Shown here piece after piece: positions 17,951 through 27,669 of a stretch of DNA of 64,000 nt. The notes under the pieces were generated by a model that saw only the letters and a list, made by a program, of their open reading frames with translations, had not been told where the DNA came from and did not search any database. The stretch lies in contig WRAU01000005.1 of the NCBI GenBank assembly GCA_009780035.1, positions 47,665 through 111,664 of the forward strand, written 5' to 3'. The DNA is from Alphaproteobacteria bacterium. GTDB lineage: Bacteria > Pseudomonadota > Alphaproteobacteria > WRAU01 > Hepatincolaceae. Every line of letters starts with the position of its first letter. Positions within the stretch are counted from its first letter, which is position 1. Both the position numbers and the translations under genes were made by a program.

Positions 17951-19443
17951 TGTTTTCAATGCCGATATTATCTTTTTTAATTTTTTTACCGATTGTATCC
18001 ATACTAATTATTCTAACTATTAGGGGAGAACAGGAGCTAATTGCCAAAAGTGTTAAATATATTGCGGTATTAACGGCTGCGATTCATCTTGTATTAAGCC
18101 TATATGTTTGGTTTAGCTTTTCAAGAATTGACGGCGACTATCAATTTGTTGAAAAAATAGCCCTGATTTCAGCGATAAATTTTAATTATTATCTAGGAAT
18201 TGACGGTATTTCCTTATTGTTTTTAATTTTTAGCAGTCTTTTATTTTTGATAGTATTCCTCTTTATTGAAATACCAAAAAACAATGCAAAACTTTATGCT
18301 ATATCATTTTTGGCAATTCTATCGTTTAGTGTAGGAACTTTTGCCTCTCTTGATTTAATCTTGTTTTATATTTTTTATGAAGCCTCAATGATTCCAGTGT
18401 TTTTCTTGATGGGAATTTTTGGCAGCGGCAATAAAATATATGCAACATTTAAGTTTATGCTATATACCATTGCAGGTTCTATGCTTATGATAATTGCCAT
18501 TGTTGCGATGGTTTCTATCACTAAAAATTCATCAATGCAATTTTTTGATACTTTTGCTTTTGATTATAAAACTCAAGTATATTTATTTAGCGCAATATTT
18601 ATTGCTCTTGCTATTAAGTCTGGACTGTTTCCTTTCCATAGCTGGCTGCCTGATACCTATGAAACATCACCGCTTGCCTTAAATATTATTTTATCGGGAG
18701 TGCTGATGAAATATGGCATATACGGCATGATTAGAATTCTTATGCCGATGTTTCCTTTGGCAATGTTTGATTCCTCTATTATTGTTTATATATTAAGCAT
18801 AATTACCTTGTTCTATACCGGATTTATTGCTTTTACGGAAAATAATCTTAAAAAACTTTTTGCTTATTTTTCTCTGTCGCATTTAGCGCTGATTGTAGCT
18901 GCAGTATTTTCGGCGAATACGCAAGGGATTGAAGGAGCATTGTTTCAAGCCATAAGTCATTCTATATATACTACCGGCGTATTTTTGACAATTGTTTATT
19001 TTAAAACCAGATTAGATTCCAATAATAAAGATTACTTCATGGGCTTAGCCTCTAATATGCCGATATTATCTATATTTATAGTTTTTATAGGCTTGGCTAA
19101 TATTGGGCTGCCTATGACGAATGGCTTTATCGGCGAGTTTTTATCTTTATTTGGAATTTTCCAAAACAACAGATTCTTTGCAATATTATTCTGCTTTGCT
19201 GTTTTAATTAACGCTATTGTAATTATAAGATTTAATCGTTATGTGATATTCGGCAATGTTAATGAATATACTAAATCGTTCAAGGATATTAATTTATTTG
19301 AAATTACAAGCCTTGCCATAATTGCCTTAGTTATTTTATTTATGGGAATTTATCCTGATGTATTTTTAGATGTTGTTCATTCCTCAGTATCTAACTTGAT
19401 GGAAAACTTTAAAAATGGAATAATTATTAAGAATGAAATATAA
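17950..19443 (+). CDS. nuoM: NADH-quinone oxidoreductase subunit M
   Basis: The second antiporter-like pump subunit. Evidence is the pump-site glutamate in FYIFYEASMIPVFFLMGIFG, the lysine/proline segment IKSGLFPFHSWLPDTYETSPLALNI and the LKKLFAYFSLSHLAL motif. About 14 transmembrane segments in 497 residues. The order L-M-N is standard. Confidence 0.97.
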   Translation: MFSMPILSFLIFLPIVSILIILTIRGEQELIAKSVKYIAVLTAAIHLVLSLYVWFSFSRIDGDYQFVEKIALISAINFNYYLGIDGISLLFLIFSSLLFLIVFLFIEIPKNNAKLYAISFLAILSFSVGTFASLDLILFYIFYEASMIPVFFLMGIFGSGNKIYATFKFMLYTIAGSMLMIIAIVAMVSITKNSSMQFFDTFAFDYKTQVYLFSAIFIALAIKSGLFPFHSWLPDTYETSPLALNIILSGVLMKYGIYGMIRILMPMFPLAMFDSSIIVYILSIITLFYTGFIAFTENNLKKLFAYFSLSHLALIVAAVFSANTQGIEGALFQAISHSIYTTGVFLTIVYFKTRLDSNNKDYFMGLASNMPILSIFIVFIGLANIGLPMTNGFIGEFLSLFGIFQNNRFFAILFCFAVLINAIVIIRFNRYVIFGNVNEYTKSFKDINLFEITSLAIIALVILFMGIYPDVFLDVVHSSVSNLMENFKNGIIIKNEI

Positions 19444-19480
19444 GATTTAAAAGAAACTGTAAACACTTAAAGGTTGATAA

Positions 19481-20953
19481 ATGATTAATATTGGTTCATC
19501 TAATTTTATTATAGCTATACCAGAAATTTACCTAATAATAGTAGCATTTATGATATTATTAGTGGGTCTTTTTACCCGTTCAGCTGATAACAGCTCAAAG
19601 ATTTTGCTGTTTAACCGCTTGTCTTCACTGAATATTATTGCTATAGTTTTCGGCTTTATTTTGGTTTATGCCATTGGCGATATGTATGTGGAAACCTTTC
19701 ACAATTTGTATATAATATCTCCAATAATTTTTCTATTTAAACTTGTAATAATTTTTTTCTTCTTAATAATTGCAGTAATATCCAGAATTTATTTAATAGA
19801 TAGAGGAATAAATCAGTATGAATATATTGTTATAATGCTCTTCTTTTTGGTGGGCAATTTATTGATGCTATCCAGCAATGATTTTATTGCCTTTTATGTG
19901 ACACTTGAGTTAACAACCATATGCACCTATGTGCTGATGTTTATGGCTAAAAAAGATATTTTCTCAATTCAGGCTGGTATTAAATATTTTCTTTTAGGAG
20001 TTTTAGGAACAGCTTTTTTATTATACGGAATTTCTTTGGTTTACGGCTATACAGGCTTAACAAACTGGACGGAAATTAGGGCAGCTTTGAACGGTGGTGC
20101 GCAAAATTGGGTGCTTTTAATGGGCTTGGTAATGATTTTAGTGGGAATTGGTTTTAAACTTTCTCTTGTGCCATTCCATATGTGGACGCCAGATGTTTAC
20201 CGCGGGGTTAATAAGTTCATGCTTTTAATGTTGTCGGTAATTTCTAAATTCAGTATCCTGTTTATTACCATAAGAATTCTATGGGAACCTTTTAACGGTA
20301 TAATTTCCCAATGGCAGCAGATTATTATTTTATTAATAGTGGTTTCAGCTTTAATTGGATTTATTGTGGCAATTTATCAAACCAATATTAAAAGTTTTAT
20401 CGCTTATAGCTCTATTGCAAATATGTCTTATATGTTAATGGCAGCTTTAGCACCTTCTGCTGAGGCTGTAAAAAATTTAATTATTTTTAGTATTGCCTAT
20501 GGAGCGGCGTTGATTGGTTTTGTGGGAACGCTTATGATGCTAAAGCGCAACAACCAGCCAATAGCAGATATTTATGATTTAAAAGGATTATCTAAAAATT
20601 TTCCATATTTAGCTTTTATGCTAAGCACATTTCTAATTTCTATGGCAGGACTGCCAATTACTGCTGGATTTTTTGGCAAGATTCTTGTATTGTATTCAGT
20701 GTTTTTAAGTAAATTTTATCTGCTAGGGGTTTTGGTGGCTTTATTAACTGTGGTAATGATGTATTTTTACTTGAAAGTAATAAAAATTATGTATTTTGAT
20801 TCATTTGAAGATACCTCTATAAGTTTTTATGCCTCTAAAAGTAATTTTTTAGCCAAATTTACTTTAGGCGCTTTGTTCCTGTTTACAATTTTATTCGTGG
20901 TATTTTTATACCCAATGACAAAAATCTTAGAAGAAATTGTTTATCTGCTATAG
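19481..20953 (+). CDS. nuoN: NADH-quinone oxidoreductase subunit N
   Basis: The third antiporter-like pump subunit, closing the nuoA-N operon. Visible are FYVTLELTTICTYVLMFM with the conserved glutamate, GFKLSLVPFHMWTPDVYRG and IKSFIAYSSIANMSYMLMA. The 490-residue length and membrane topology match the family. No terminator follows; birA starts 40 bases later and may be co-transcribed. Confidence 0.96.
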   Translation: MINIGSSNFIIAIPEIYLIIVAFMILLVGLFTRSADNSSKILLFNRLSSLNIIAIVFGFILVYAIGDMYVETFHNLYIISPIIFLFKLVIIFFFLIIAVISRIYLIDRGINQYEYIVIMLFFLVGNLLMLSSNDFIAFYVTLELTTICTYVLMFMAKKDIFSIQAGIKYFLLGVLGTAFLLYGISLVYGYTGLTNWTEIRAALNGGAQNWVLLMGLVMILVGIGFKLSLVPFHMWTPDVYRGVNKFMLLMLSVISKFSILFITIRILWEPFNGIISQWQQIIILLIVVSALIGFIVAIYQTNIKSFIAYSSIANMSYMLMAALAPSAEAVKNLIIFSIAYGAALIGFVGTLMMLKRNNQPIADIYDLKGLSKNFPYLAFMLSTFLISMAGLPITAGFFGKILVLYSVFLSKFYLLGVLVALLTVVMMYFYLKVIKIMYFDSFEDTSISFYASKSNFLAKFTLGALFLFTILFVVFLYPMTKILEEIVYLL

Positions 20954-20993
20954 CTAGCGGTTATAAATTTGCTGTTTTAATTAGGAAATCATA

Positions 20994-21779
20994 ATGTTTA
21001 GATGCTTTTTTGATAGTATAGACAGCACTAATGCTCATGCAAAATTTTTAATAAAAAATTTCAGCAGACTGCCGAGTGAGTTTTCTCTTATTGCCAATAG
21101 CCAAACTCGCGGTGTTGGCAAAAGAGGAGTTGCTTGGCAGTCTCCAGCAGGAAATTTATACATTAGCATAGTTTTAAAAATAGGAAAACATTTTGAATTG
21201 GCAGATGTTGGTTTAATTAGCCTTTTAACATCTAACAGTGTTCGTGAAACTATAAAGCATTATAGCGCAGAATATGAAGATAATTTCCAAATTCTTTCTA
21301 AATGGGCGAATGATATTATTGTAGTGAAAAATAATGGCAATTTAGAAAATGCCAATAACAGCGGTGCTAAAATTTCAGGAATTTTACTTGAAATTGAACA
21401 ATCGCCTGTGGCTGAAAATTATCTTATAATAGGTATTGCAGTCAACCTAGCGCATTCTCCTAAAATTAGCAATTATAATACTACTTCACTTTTTGATATT
21501 ATTTCGCGTAAAATTAATAATCTAATTTTTGCAGATAGGTTAGAAGATAGGTTTTTTGCTAATCTGCAAGAATTTAAAGAAAGCAAAACCAGAATGGTTA
21601 ATCAGTTTAAAAGCAATCTTTTTTGCTTTAAAAAAGAAATTACGGTTAAAACAGGGGATTCTATAAAAACTGGCATACTTGAAGATATAACTAAAGAGGG
21701 ATATTTAGTTCTGCAAAGGGAATTTACAAAAGAAATAATTACTGCCGGCGATGTTTTTGGTTTTGAAACTGAGAAATAA
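20994..21779 (+). CDS. birA: Biotin--[acetyl-CoA-carboxylase] ligase
   Basis: This enzyme activates biotin with ATP and attaches it to the carrier domain of biotin enzymes. The biotin-binding segment NSQTRGVGKRGVAWQSPAGN is visible near residue 35, followed by KWANDIIVV and KISGILLEIE. It starts directly with the catalytic domain (DSIDSTNAHAK), so it lacks the N-terminal helix-turn-helix of E. coli BirA and should not be a repressor. A short C-terminal SH3-like domain ends the 261 residues. A position between nuoN and coaX is conserved in alphaproteobacteria. Confidence 0.92.
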   Translation: MFRCFFDSIDSTNAHAKFLIKNFSRLPSEFSLIANSQTRGVGKRGVAWQSPAGNLYISIVLKIGKHFELADVGLISLLTSNSVRETIKHYSAEYEDNFQILSKWANDIIVVKNNGNLENANNSGAKISGILLEIEQSPVAENYLIIGIAVNLAHSPKISNYNTTSLFDIISRKINNLIFADRLEDRFFANLQEFKESKTRMVNQFKSNLFCFKKEITVKTGDSIKTGILEDITKEGYLVLQREFTKEIITAGDVFGFETEK

Positions 21780-21800
21780 AGATACTCCCCATTTTTTTAG

Positions 21801-21846
21801 AATTGGTCTTTTTGTAAATAATTATCTTCATTATTTACTACCAATT
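21801..21846 (+). terminator. Two-step hairpin between birA and coaX
   Basis: Outer stem AATTGGT / ACCAATT (21801-21807, 21840-21846) and inner stem GTAAATAAT / ATTATTTAC (21814-21822, 21830-21838) form an AT-rich hairpin. It is followed by only a short T stretch, so it may be a weak terminator; a TATAAT at 21861-21866 downstream could restart transcription for coaX. Confidence 0.45.
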
Positions 21847-21890
21847 ATTGCATTTTTGCTTATAATATAAAGTAAACGGGAGAAAAATAT

Positions 21891-22655
21891 TTGCAAATAG
21901 ATAGCTTTATTGCAGTTGATATTGGAAATACTACCATTGAGTTTGCTTTATTTGAAAACAATCAAATAACCAATAAAACTTACATCAACTCAAAGCCTTT
22001 AAATGTTGAAGATATTCGCAATTTAACTTCCATTAATAACGCATTTAAAAATGCTGTTTTTGTGGTATCTTCGGTGGTAAAAGCTAATAATGAACCGCTT
22101 AAAAATTTTTTAGAAAAAGAATATTCGGCACGGGTGTTAATTATTGATTCCAAAACCTTTAATTTAAATATTAAAACTGAAAGCCGTGAAGTATCCAGTA
22201 TTGGCATGGATATTATTGCCAAGTCTGAATGGGCTGTTTATAATAAGCAAAACCCTTGTATAATTGTAGATGTCGGCACGGCAACGGTGGTGCAGTATAT
22301 AGATTCCTTAGGCTACATGAATAAAGCGGCTATAACATTGGGTTTATCTAGTATTTACAAGGCTTTAAATGCTAATACGGAAGCCTTGCCATTAATAGAA
22401 ATAAAAAATACCAGCGAGGTTTTTGGCGTAGATACTGTATCAGCTATGCAGTCAGGCATATATTGGGGCTATATAGGAACGATTGATTCTCTTGTAAGCA
22501 GGGCTATGCAGCAAACAGATTGCAATAATGTTTTTATTACGGGCGGGCTGTCTAAGCTAATTCTTGCAGATATTAGCAATCAGCCTGTGCATGATAGTAA
22601 TATTATTTTTGAGGGTATAAAGGTAATTCTGCAGAATAATATGGATAAATTATAA
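21891..22655 (+). CDS. coaX: Type III pantothenate kinase
   Basis: CoaX phosphorylates pantothenate, the first step of coenzyme A synthesis, in an ASKHA-fold enzyme. Seen are the N-terminal phosphate motif AVDIGNTTIEFALF, SIGMDIIAKSEWAV (normally GxDR, here with isoleucine instead of arginine), IIVDVGTATVVQYI, and VFITGGLSKLI. The start is a TTG at 21891 with GGGAG 8 bases before it; no ATG fits. The GMDI change at the usual Arg position is worth noting, so activity is not certain. Confidence 0.82.
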   Translation: MQIDSFIAVDIGNTTIEFALFENNQITNKTYINSKPLNVEDIRNLTSINNAFKNAVFVVSSVVKANNEPLKNFLEKEYSARVLIIDSKTFNLNIKTESREVSSIGMDIIAKSEWAVYNKQNPCIIVDVGTATVVQYIDSLGYMNKAAITLGLSSIYKALNANTEALPLIEIKNTSEVFGVDTVSAMQSGIYWGYIGTIDSLVSRAMQQTDCNNVFITGGLSKLILADISNQPVHDSNIIFEGIKVILQNNMDKL

Positions 22656-22672
22656 TAAAAAAGGATAAATAA

Positions 22673-24310
22673 ATGAAAAATCAAAATCAAGTATCATTTT
22701 TTTCACTAGGGGGCTTAGGGGAAATAGGTTTAAACAGTTATATCTATACTAGCGAAACAAACGGCAGCAAAGATTATCTAATGGTAGATTTAGGCATGGG
22801 CTTTAAAGACGCCGCCCGCACCACCTCTGTAGATACTTTTTTTCCTGATATATCTTTTTTTACCGATAACAATATCAAACCAGCTGGAATTGTTATTACA
22901 CATGGGCATGAAGACCATATAGGCGCCTTGCCCTATTTAATGCCATACTTAGAAGATTGTCCTATTTATGCTACGGCATGGACGCTAGACCTTATAAAAT
23001 CTAAGCTGAAAGAATATAACCTCGACAGCAAGGTTAAGTTAATTACTGTAGAAAACCATAAAGAATACGATATTGGCAGCTTCCGCGTAAAATGGGTGCC
23101 TATTTATCATTCAATTGTAGATTGCAGTCTGTTAGTTATTACCACCGCAATGGGAAAAATAGTCCACAGCGGCGATTTTAAAACTAAGCCCAGCGATAAA
23201 GTTTTAACTGGCGGGCTAGAGAAACTTGTTGATGAAAACGCTTATTATTTAGTGTGTGATTCCACAAACAGTATGGAAAAGGGCAGAGCCGGCGAAGAAT
23301 CTGAGGTTAAAGACGGCTTAAAAAAACTTATAGAGCAGGCAGAAGGAGCGGCTTGGGTTGGTTTATTTTCTTCAAATTTAGAAAGAATCAGAATTATCGC
23401 TGATATTGCAAAAGAACTTAAGAAAAGAATTGTTATGTATGGGCGGTCGCTGAATACTTATGTAGATATTGGTATTAAGCATGGTTTTTTAGATTCAAAC
23501 TTTTTTATAACTGAAGAAGCCTCAAAAGAAATAGATAGAGACAAATTAATTATTCTGGCAACAGGCTCGCAGGGTGAAGATAGAAGCGTGCTGTATAATG
23601 TTATTGTTAGAGATGAATATAAAGAAAAACTCCAAGATAAAGATATTATAATTTTTGCCTCAAAAGTTATTCCTGGTAATGAATCTAAAATATTCCGCTA
23701 TTATAATATCCTTGCCGATAGAAATATTAAATACTATACTGCTAACGACAATCATATCCATGTTAGCGGACATGCTAAAGAAGATGAACTGGTTGCTTTA
23801 TATAACTATGTGCGCCCAAAATGTGTAATTCCTATGCACGGCGAGGTTATCCATTTGCGGCATCAAATGGAACTGGCAAGAAGTTTAGGCTTTGAATCTT
23901 CATTTTTCCATTGCGGCGAAGTGGTAGAGCTATTCAACGGCGGCTTAAAAATTATTGATAATGTTCCCGTGGGCAAACTTACTTACGAAGGCGGTCGTGT
24001 GGTTAGTTTTGATGAAGAGTTTATTAAAAACAGAACGAAAATGTTCTTTGAAGGTGCGGTATTTTTAAGTGTATCTCTAAATAACAGGAAAGATATTACT
24101 AATTTTGAATTAGATGTTATCGGCATTTTAATGAGCGATGAGCTTAAAGAATATGAAGAAAGAATTTATGCTAGAATAAATTCTATGCTGGCAGGATTAG
24201 AAAATAGTTCAGCGGAAGAAATTTATGAAGAAATTCGTAAAGTGTTAAGAAAAACATTTAGGGACGGCTTAGATAAAAAACCAATAATAACAATTCATTT
24301 AGCTATGTAG
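22673..24310 (+). CDS. rnj: Ribonuclease J family protein
   Basis: A metallo-beta-lactamase/beta-CASP ribonuclease with 5'-3' exo- and endonuclease activity in RNA maturation and decay. The zinc ligands are in THGHEDHIGALPY near residue 75 and in VHSGDFK near residue 165; beta-CASP motifs are LATGSQGE (about 300) and HVSGHAKEDEL, and the last His is in IPMHGE. The C-terminal domain follows. At 545 residues it has family length. Ribonuclease J in this place downstream of birA is an alphaproteobacterial pattern. Confidence 0.94.
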   Translation: MKNQNQVSFFSLGGLGEIGLNSYIYTSETNGSKDYLMVDLGMGFKDAARTTSVDTFFPDISFFTDNNIKPAGIVITHGHEDHIGALPYLMPYLEDCPIYATAWTLDLIKSKLKEYNLDSKVKLITVENHKEYDIGSFRVKWVPIYHSIVDCSLLVITTAMGKIVHSGDFKTKPSDKVLTGGLEKLVDENAYYLVCDSTNSMEKGRAGEESEVKDGLKKLIEQAEGAAWVGLFSSNLERIRIIADIAKELKKRIVMYGRSLNTYVDIGIKHGFLDSNFFITEEASKEIDRDKLIILATGSQGEDRSVLYNVIVRDEYKEKLQDKDIIIFASKVIPGNESKIFRYYNILADRNIKYYTANDNHIHVSGHAKEDELVALYNYVRPKCVIPMHGEVIHLRHQMELARSLGFESSFFHCGEVVELFNGGLKIIDNVPVGKLTYEGGRVVSFDEEFIKNRTKMFFEGAVFLSVSLNNRKDITNFELDVIGILMSDELKEYEERIYARINSMLAGLENSSAEEIYEEIRKVLRKTFRDGLDKKPIITIHLAM

Positions 24311-24318
24311 GAGGACTT

Positions 24319-24660
24319 ATGGATAGAACAAAAAAATCAATGTTGTTAGGCATTTGGCAAGATAAACTAACGAATGAACAGCTGGTGGCGGTTTCGTCGC
24401 TGTTAGACGAAGCCAGTGATTCTAAATTAGAAGCGCTGCAGCTTATTTCTTTAAAAAATCCGATTTTAACTTTCTTGCTGTCTTTATTTTTAGGCGGTAT
24501 TGCGGTAGATAGGTTTTACATCGGCGATGTGGGCTTAGGAATATTAAAGCTATTGTTCGGCTGGATGACCTTTGGCGTTTGGTGGCTGCTAGATTTATAT
24601 TTCGCACAAAAAAAAGCTAAGGATATTAACTTTAATACCATTGTTAAAATGTTAGGCTAA
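24319..24660 (+). CDS. TM2 domain membrane protein, copy 1
   Basis: A small protein with a hydrophilic N-terminal segment (residues 1-47) followed by a TM2 domain: two transmembrane helices around the GGIAVDRFYIGDVGLGILKL turn and GWMTFGVWWLLDLYF. TM2 proteins are widespread and of unknown function. It follows rnj after 8 bases and precedes a paralogue after 4 bases, so both are part of the operon. A methylmalonyl-CoA epimerase or other gene often occupies this place in other alphaproteobacteria. Confidence 0.85.
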   Translation: MDRTKKSMLLGIWQDKLTNEQLVAVSSLLDEASDSKLEALQLISLKNPILTFLLSLFLGGIAVDRFYIGDVGLGILKLLFGWMTFGVWWLLDLYFAQKKAKDINFNTIVKMLG

Positions 24661-24664
24661 GGAT

Positions 24665-25087
24665 ATGAAAACTGAAAATAAAACTTTACTTATAAATATG
24701 TGGAAAAATAAGCTATCAAATGTTGATTTGGTAAAAATTTCACAAAATTTAGATAATACATCAGACGGGCATTTAGAAAATTTAATGCTGCTGCCGTTAA
24801 AAAATCCGATTTTAACTTTTATATTATCTATAACCTTAGGAATGATAGGTGTAGATAGGTTTTATTTAGGAGATGTTCTAAAAGGAATCATCAAACTTTT
24901 TTGTTTTTTGGCGATATTCTTAGTAGTTTTTATGGCGGTAATGTTTAATGAAAACATAATATTCGGTATTTTTGTGCCTTATGCAATAGTTTTTATTTGG
25001 TATTTCTTAGATTTATACCTGACATTTAAAAAATCTAAAAAAATTAATTTTAATGCCATTAATAAAGCGGTAGAGGAACAAAAATAA
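24665..25087 (+). CDS. TM2 domain membrane protein, copy 2
   Basis: A paralogue of the preceding gene: the N-terminal pattern (MWKNKLSNVDLVKISQNLD) and LPLKNPILTF align directly with copy 1, and the TM2 core reads IGVDRFYLGDVLKGIIKLF. The second membrane helix is longer and shows an extra hydrophobic stretch (140 versus 113 residues). It ends 3 bases before proS. Function unknown; tandem duplication is the simplest origin. Confidence 0.83.
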   Translation: MKTENKTLLINMWKNKLSNVDLVKISQNLDNTSDGHLENLMLLPLKNPILTFILSITLGMIGVDRFYLGDVLKGIIKLFCFLAIFLVVFMAVMFNENIIFGIFVPYAIVFIWYFLDLYLTFKKSKKINFNAINKAVEEQK

Positions 25088-25090
25088 ACT

Positions 25091-26416
25091 ATGCTGTATT
25101 CAAAGTATTTTGCCCCAATTCAAAAAGAGAATCCTAAAGATGCCAGCATTGCTTCGCATATATTAATGCTTAAATGCGGCTTAATCCGTCAAACTTACAG
25201 CGGAATTTATATCTGGCTGCCTTTGGGTTTGCGGGTGCTAGATAAAATTTCACAGATAATAAAAAATGAAATGAATAAATCAGGGGCAGTAAATGTGCTG
25301 ATGCCCACAGTGCAATCGGCGGAAATTTGGCAGGAAAGCGGAAGATATGACGATTACGGCTTAGAAATGCTGAGAATAAAAGATAGGCATGGCAAAGAGC
25401 TATTGTATGGTCCAACCAATGAAGAGCAAATAACACAGGTAGTGCGCGATAATGTAAAATCTTACAAAGATTTTCCCATGAATTTATATCAAATTCAGTG
25501 GAAATTCCGCGATGAAATTCGTCCGCGTTTTGGAGTTATGCGCGGACGCGAATTTTTAATGAAAGATGCTTATTCTTTTGATATGAGTCAGTCGGGGGCT
25601 GTAGTTTCTTATAAAAAAATGTTCGCCTCTTACTTAAAAATTTTTGATACGCTTGGACTTAAGGCAATTCCTATGCGCGCTGATACTGGTCCCATTGGCG
25701 GCGAATTGTCCCATGAATTTATGATTTTGGCAAATACAGGGGAATCTGAAGTTTTTTGCGATAAATCTATTTTAGATTTAAGTTTTGCCAATAAAGAAAT
25801 AGATTATGAAAAAGATATTGAGGATATTTTCAAACTCTACACTTCTTTCTATGCAGCAACCGATGAAAAGCATGATACGCAAGACAGCAAATACCTTGCC
25901 AATAAAAATAATGTAGTAAGTATGCGCGGCATAGAGGTGGGGCATATTTTTTCTTTCGGCGATAAATATTCAAAATCTATGAAATTAGAAATTTTAGATT
26001 CAAAGGGTTTGTTAATAAATCCGCAAATGGGGTCATACGGTATTGGAGTTTCGCGCCTTGTGGGAGCAATGATTGAATCTTCGCATGACTCTGCTGGTAT
26101 TATCTGGCACAAATCGGTAGCACCTTTCACAGTAATGCTGTCTTCGCTTGGAAATCAGGAAAATGTAGTTGCACAGTGCGATAATATTTATAAAATCCTT
26201 TTAACACAAGGCATTGAAGTGCTTTATAATAATAAGGAAGAAAGTGCTGGCGTAAAGCTATCTACGGCAGATATGCTAGGTTTTCCTTATCAAATAAATA
26301 TTGGTTCTAAGTCGCTTGCTAATAATACTATGGAACTTAAAAATAGAGCGACTGGCGAGGTTATTGCTATAGATATTAATGATACTGATAAACTAATTTC
26401 TATTTTAAAAAGTTAA
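25091..26416 (+). CDS. proS: Proline--tRNA ligase (short alphaproteobacterial type)
   Basis: A class II synthetase that charges tRNA-Pro. Motif 2 and 3 areas are visible in YQIQWKFRDEIRPRFGVMRGREFLMKDAYSFD and GSYGIGVSRLVGAMIE, with the anticodon-binding domain from about residue 345. The 441 residues lack the large editing insertion of E. coli ProRS, as is normal in alphaproteobacteria. It begins 3 bases after the second TM2 gene and is followed at once by lolC. Confidence 0.96.
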   Translation: MLYSKYFAPIQKENPKDASIASHILMLKCGLIRQTYSGIYIWLPLGLRVLDKISQIIKNEMNKSGAVNVLMPTVQSAEIWQESGRYDDYGLEMLRIKDRHGKELLYGPTNEEQITQVVRDNVKSYKDFPMNLYQIQWKFRDEIRPRFGVMRGREFLMKDAYSFDMSQSGAVVSYKKMFASYLKIFDTLGLKAIPMRADTGPIGGELSHEFMILANTGESEVFCDKSILDLSFANKEIDYEKDIEDIFKLYTSFYAATDEKHDTQDSKYLANKNNVVSMRGIEVGHIFSFGDKYSKSMKLEILDSKGLLINPQMGSYGIGVSRLVGAMIESSHDSAGIIWHKSVAPFTVMLSSLGNQENVVAQCDNIYKILLTQGIEVLYNNKEESAGVKLSTADMLGFPYQINIGSKSLANNTMELKNRATGEVIAIDINDTDKLISILKS

Positions 26417-26424
26417 GGAAAACT

Positions 26425-27669
26425 ATGCGTTTAGAATGGGATATTGCCAAAAAATATTTAAAATCTAAAAGAAAAGAGAGCTTTATTGCGTTTATATCTT
26501 GGTTTTCTTTAATTGGCATTACGATGGGCGTGGCGGTGTTAATTATTGTAATGTCGGTTATGAATGGCTTCCGTAAAGAAATTATCAGTAATTTAATTGG
26601 GGCGGGCGGGCATTTGTTTATTGTGGAACAGGGCAACCGCATTAATAATTATCAAGAAATTATTGATTCTTTGCAGAAGATAGAAGAAATTACCAATATT
26701 GCTCCGTCTATTTCATCGCAAGCCATGATTTCTGCGCAAAATGAAAGCAGCGGGGTTTCAGTAGAGGGGTTAACTTTTAACGATTTAACCAAAAGAGATA
26801 TTCTGTATAATTCATTAAAAAATCAAAATTTGCAAGCATTTAAACAAGGCGAGCAAGTGGCAATTGTTGGCAGGGTAATTGCAAGGAATTTAGGAATTAA
26901 TGTGGGTGATAATATCACTTTAATTTCTGCTAACGGCTACACTACAATTTTAGGATCTATGCCGAAATTTGCAGGTTTTAAGGTGGTTGGCATACTAGAT
27001 ACGAGCATGTATCAGTATGATAGCACTATGACAATAATTCCATTTAATGTTGCGCAGGATTTTTTTAATTTTGCCCCGCATACTGCCCAAAAAATAGATA
27101 TTTTTATTGCAAACCCGCAGAATGTAGATGATGTTGCGCGTGAAATATATGCGGCTAATAGTAATATCAACTACATTCAAGACTGGCAGTCAACTAATAG
27201 ATACTTAATGAATGCACTAGATGTTGAACGCAATGTGATGTTTTTAATTTTATCGCTTGTAATTTTAATTGCAGCTTTTAATATAGTTTCTGGGCTTATT
27301 ATGCTGGTGCGTAGTAAAACTAAAGAAATTGCTATTTTGCGCACATTGGGGCTTTCTAAAAAATCTATTGCTTGGGTGTTTTTATTCATCGGGGTTAGAA
27401 TTGGAGTACTTGGCACATTTTGGGGCATGGTTATAGGCGTGCTGTTTAGCTTGAATATTGAGCGGATTAGGCATGGGATTGAAACGCTGGTTGGTGTGAA
27501 TCTATTTGCAGAAGAAATCTATTTTTTATCAAGGCTGCCGGCTGATGTGCAGTCTTTTCAAGTAGTTTTAGTAATTGTAATTTCAATGGTTTTTGCAGTT
27601 GTTTCTTCTATTTATCCTGCCCTTAGAGCTTCAAAAATTCAACCAATAGAGGGTTTGCGTTATGAATAA
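26425..27669 (+). CDS. lolC: Lipoprotein-releasing ABC transporter permease LolC/LolE
   Basis: The integral membrane subunit of the Lol complex that extracts lipoproteins from the inner membrane for delivery to the outer membrane. The N terminus EWDIAKKYLKSKRKESFIAF followed by MGVAVLIIVMSVMNGFRKEI is a family hallmark; a large periplasmic domain (about residues 45-265) and three C-terminal transmembrane helices follow, with KEIAILRTLGLSKKSI as the coupling element. One permease gene is present, as is typical outside enterobacteria. It overlaps lolD by 8 bases. Confidence 0.94.
   Translation: MRLEWDIAKKYLKSKRKESFIAFISWFSLIGITMGVAVLIIVMSVMNGFRKEIISNLIGAGGHLFIVEQGNRINNYQEIIDSLQKIEEITNIAPSISSQAMISAQNESSGVSVEGLTFNDLTKRDILYNSLKNQNLQAFKQGEQVAIVGRVIARNLGINVGDNITLISANGYTTILGSMPKFAGFKVVGILDTSMYQYDSTMTIIPFNVAQDFFNFAPHTAQKIDIFIANPQNVDDVAREIYAANSNINYIQDWQSTNRYLMNALDVERNVMFLILSLVILIAAFNIVSGLIMLVRSKTKEIAILRTLGLSKKSIAWVFLFIGVRIGVLGTFWGMVIGVLFSLNIERIRHGIETLVGVNLFAEEIYFLSRLPADVQSFQVVLVIVISMVFAVVSSIYPALRASKIQPIEGLRYE

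Noticed and set aside
23740..23760. Tag-like ANDN coding sequence (tmRNA)
   Set aside because: It lies in frame inside the ribonuclease J gene and is part of its protein sequence.
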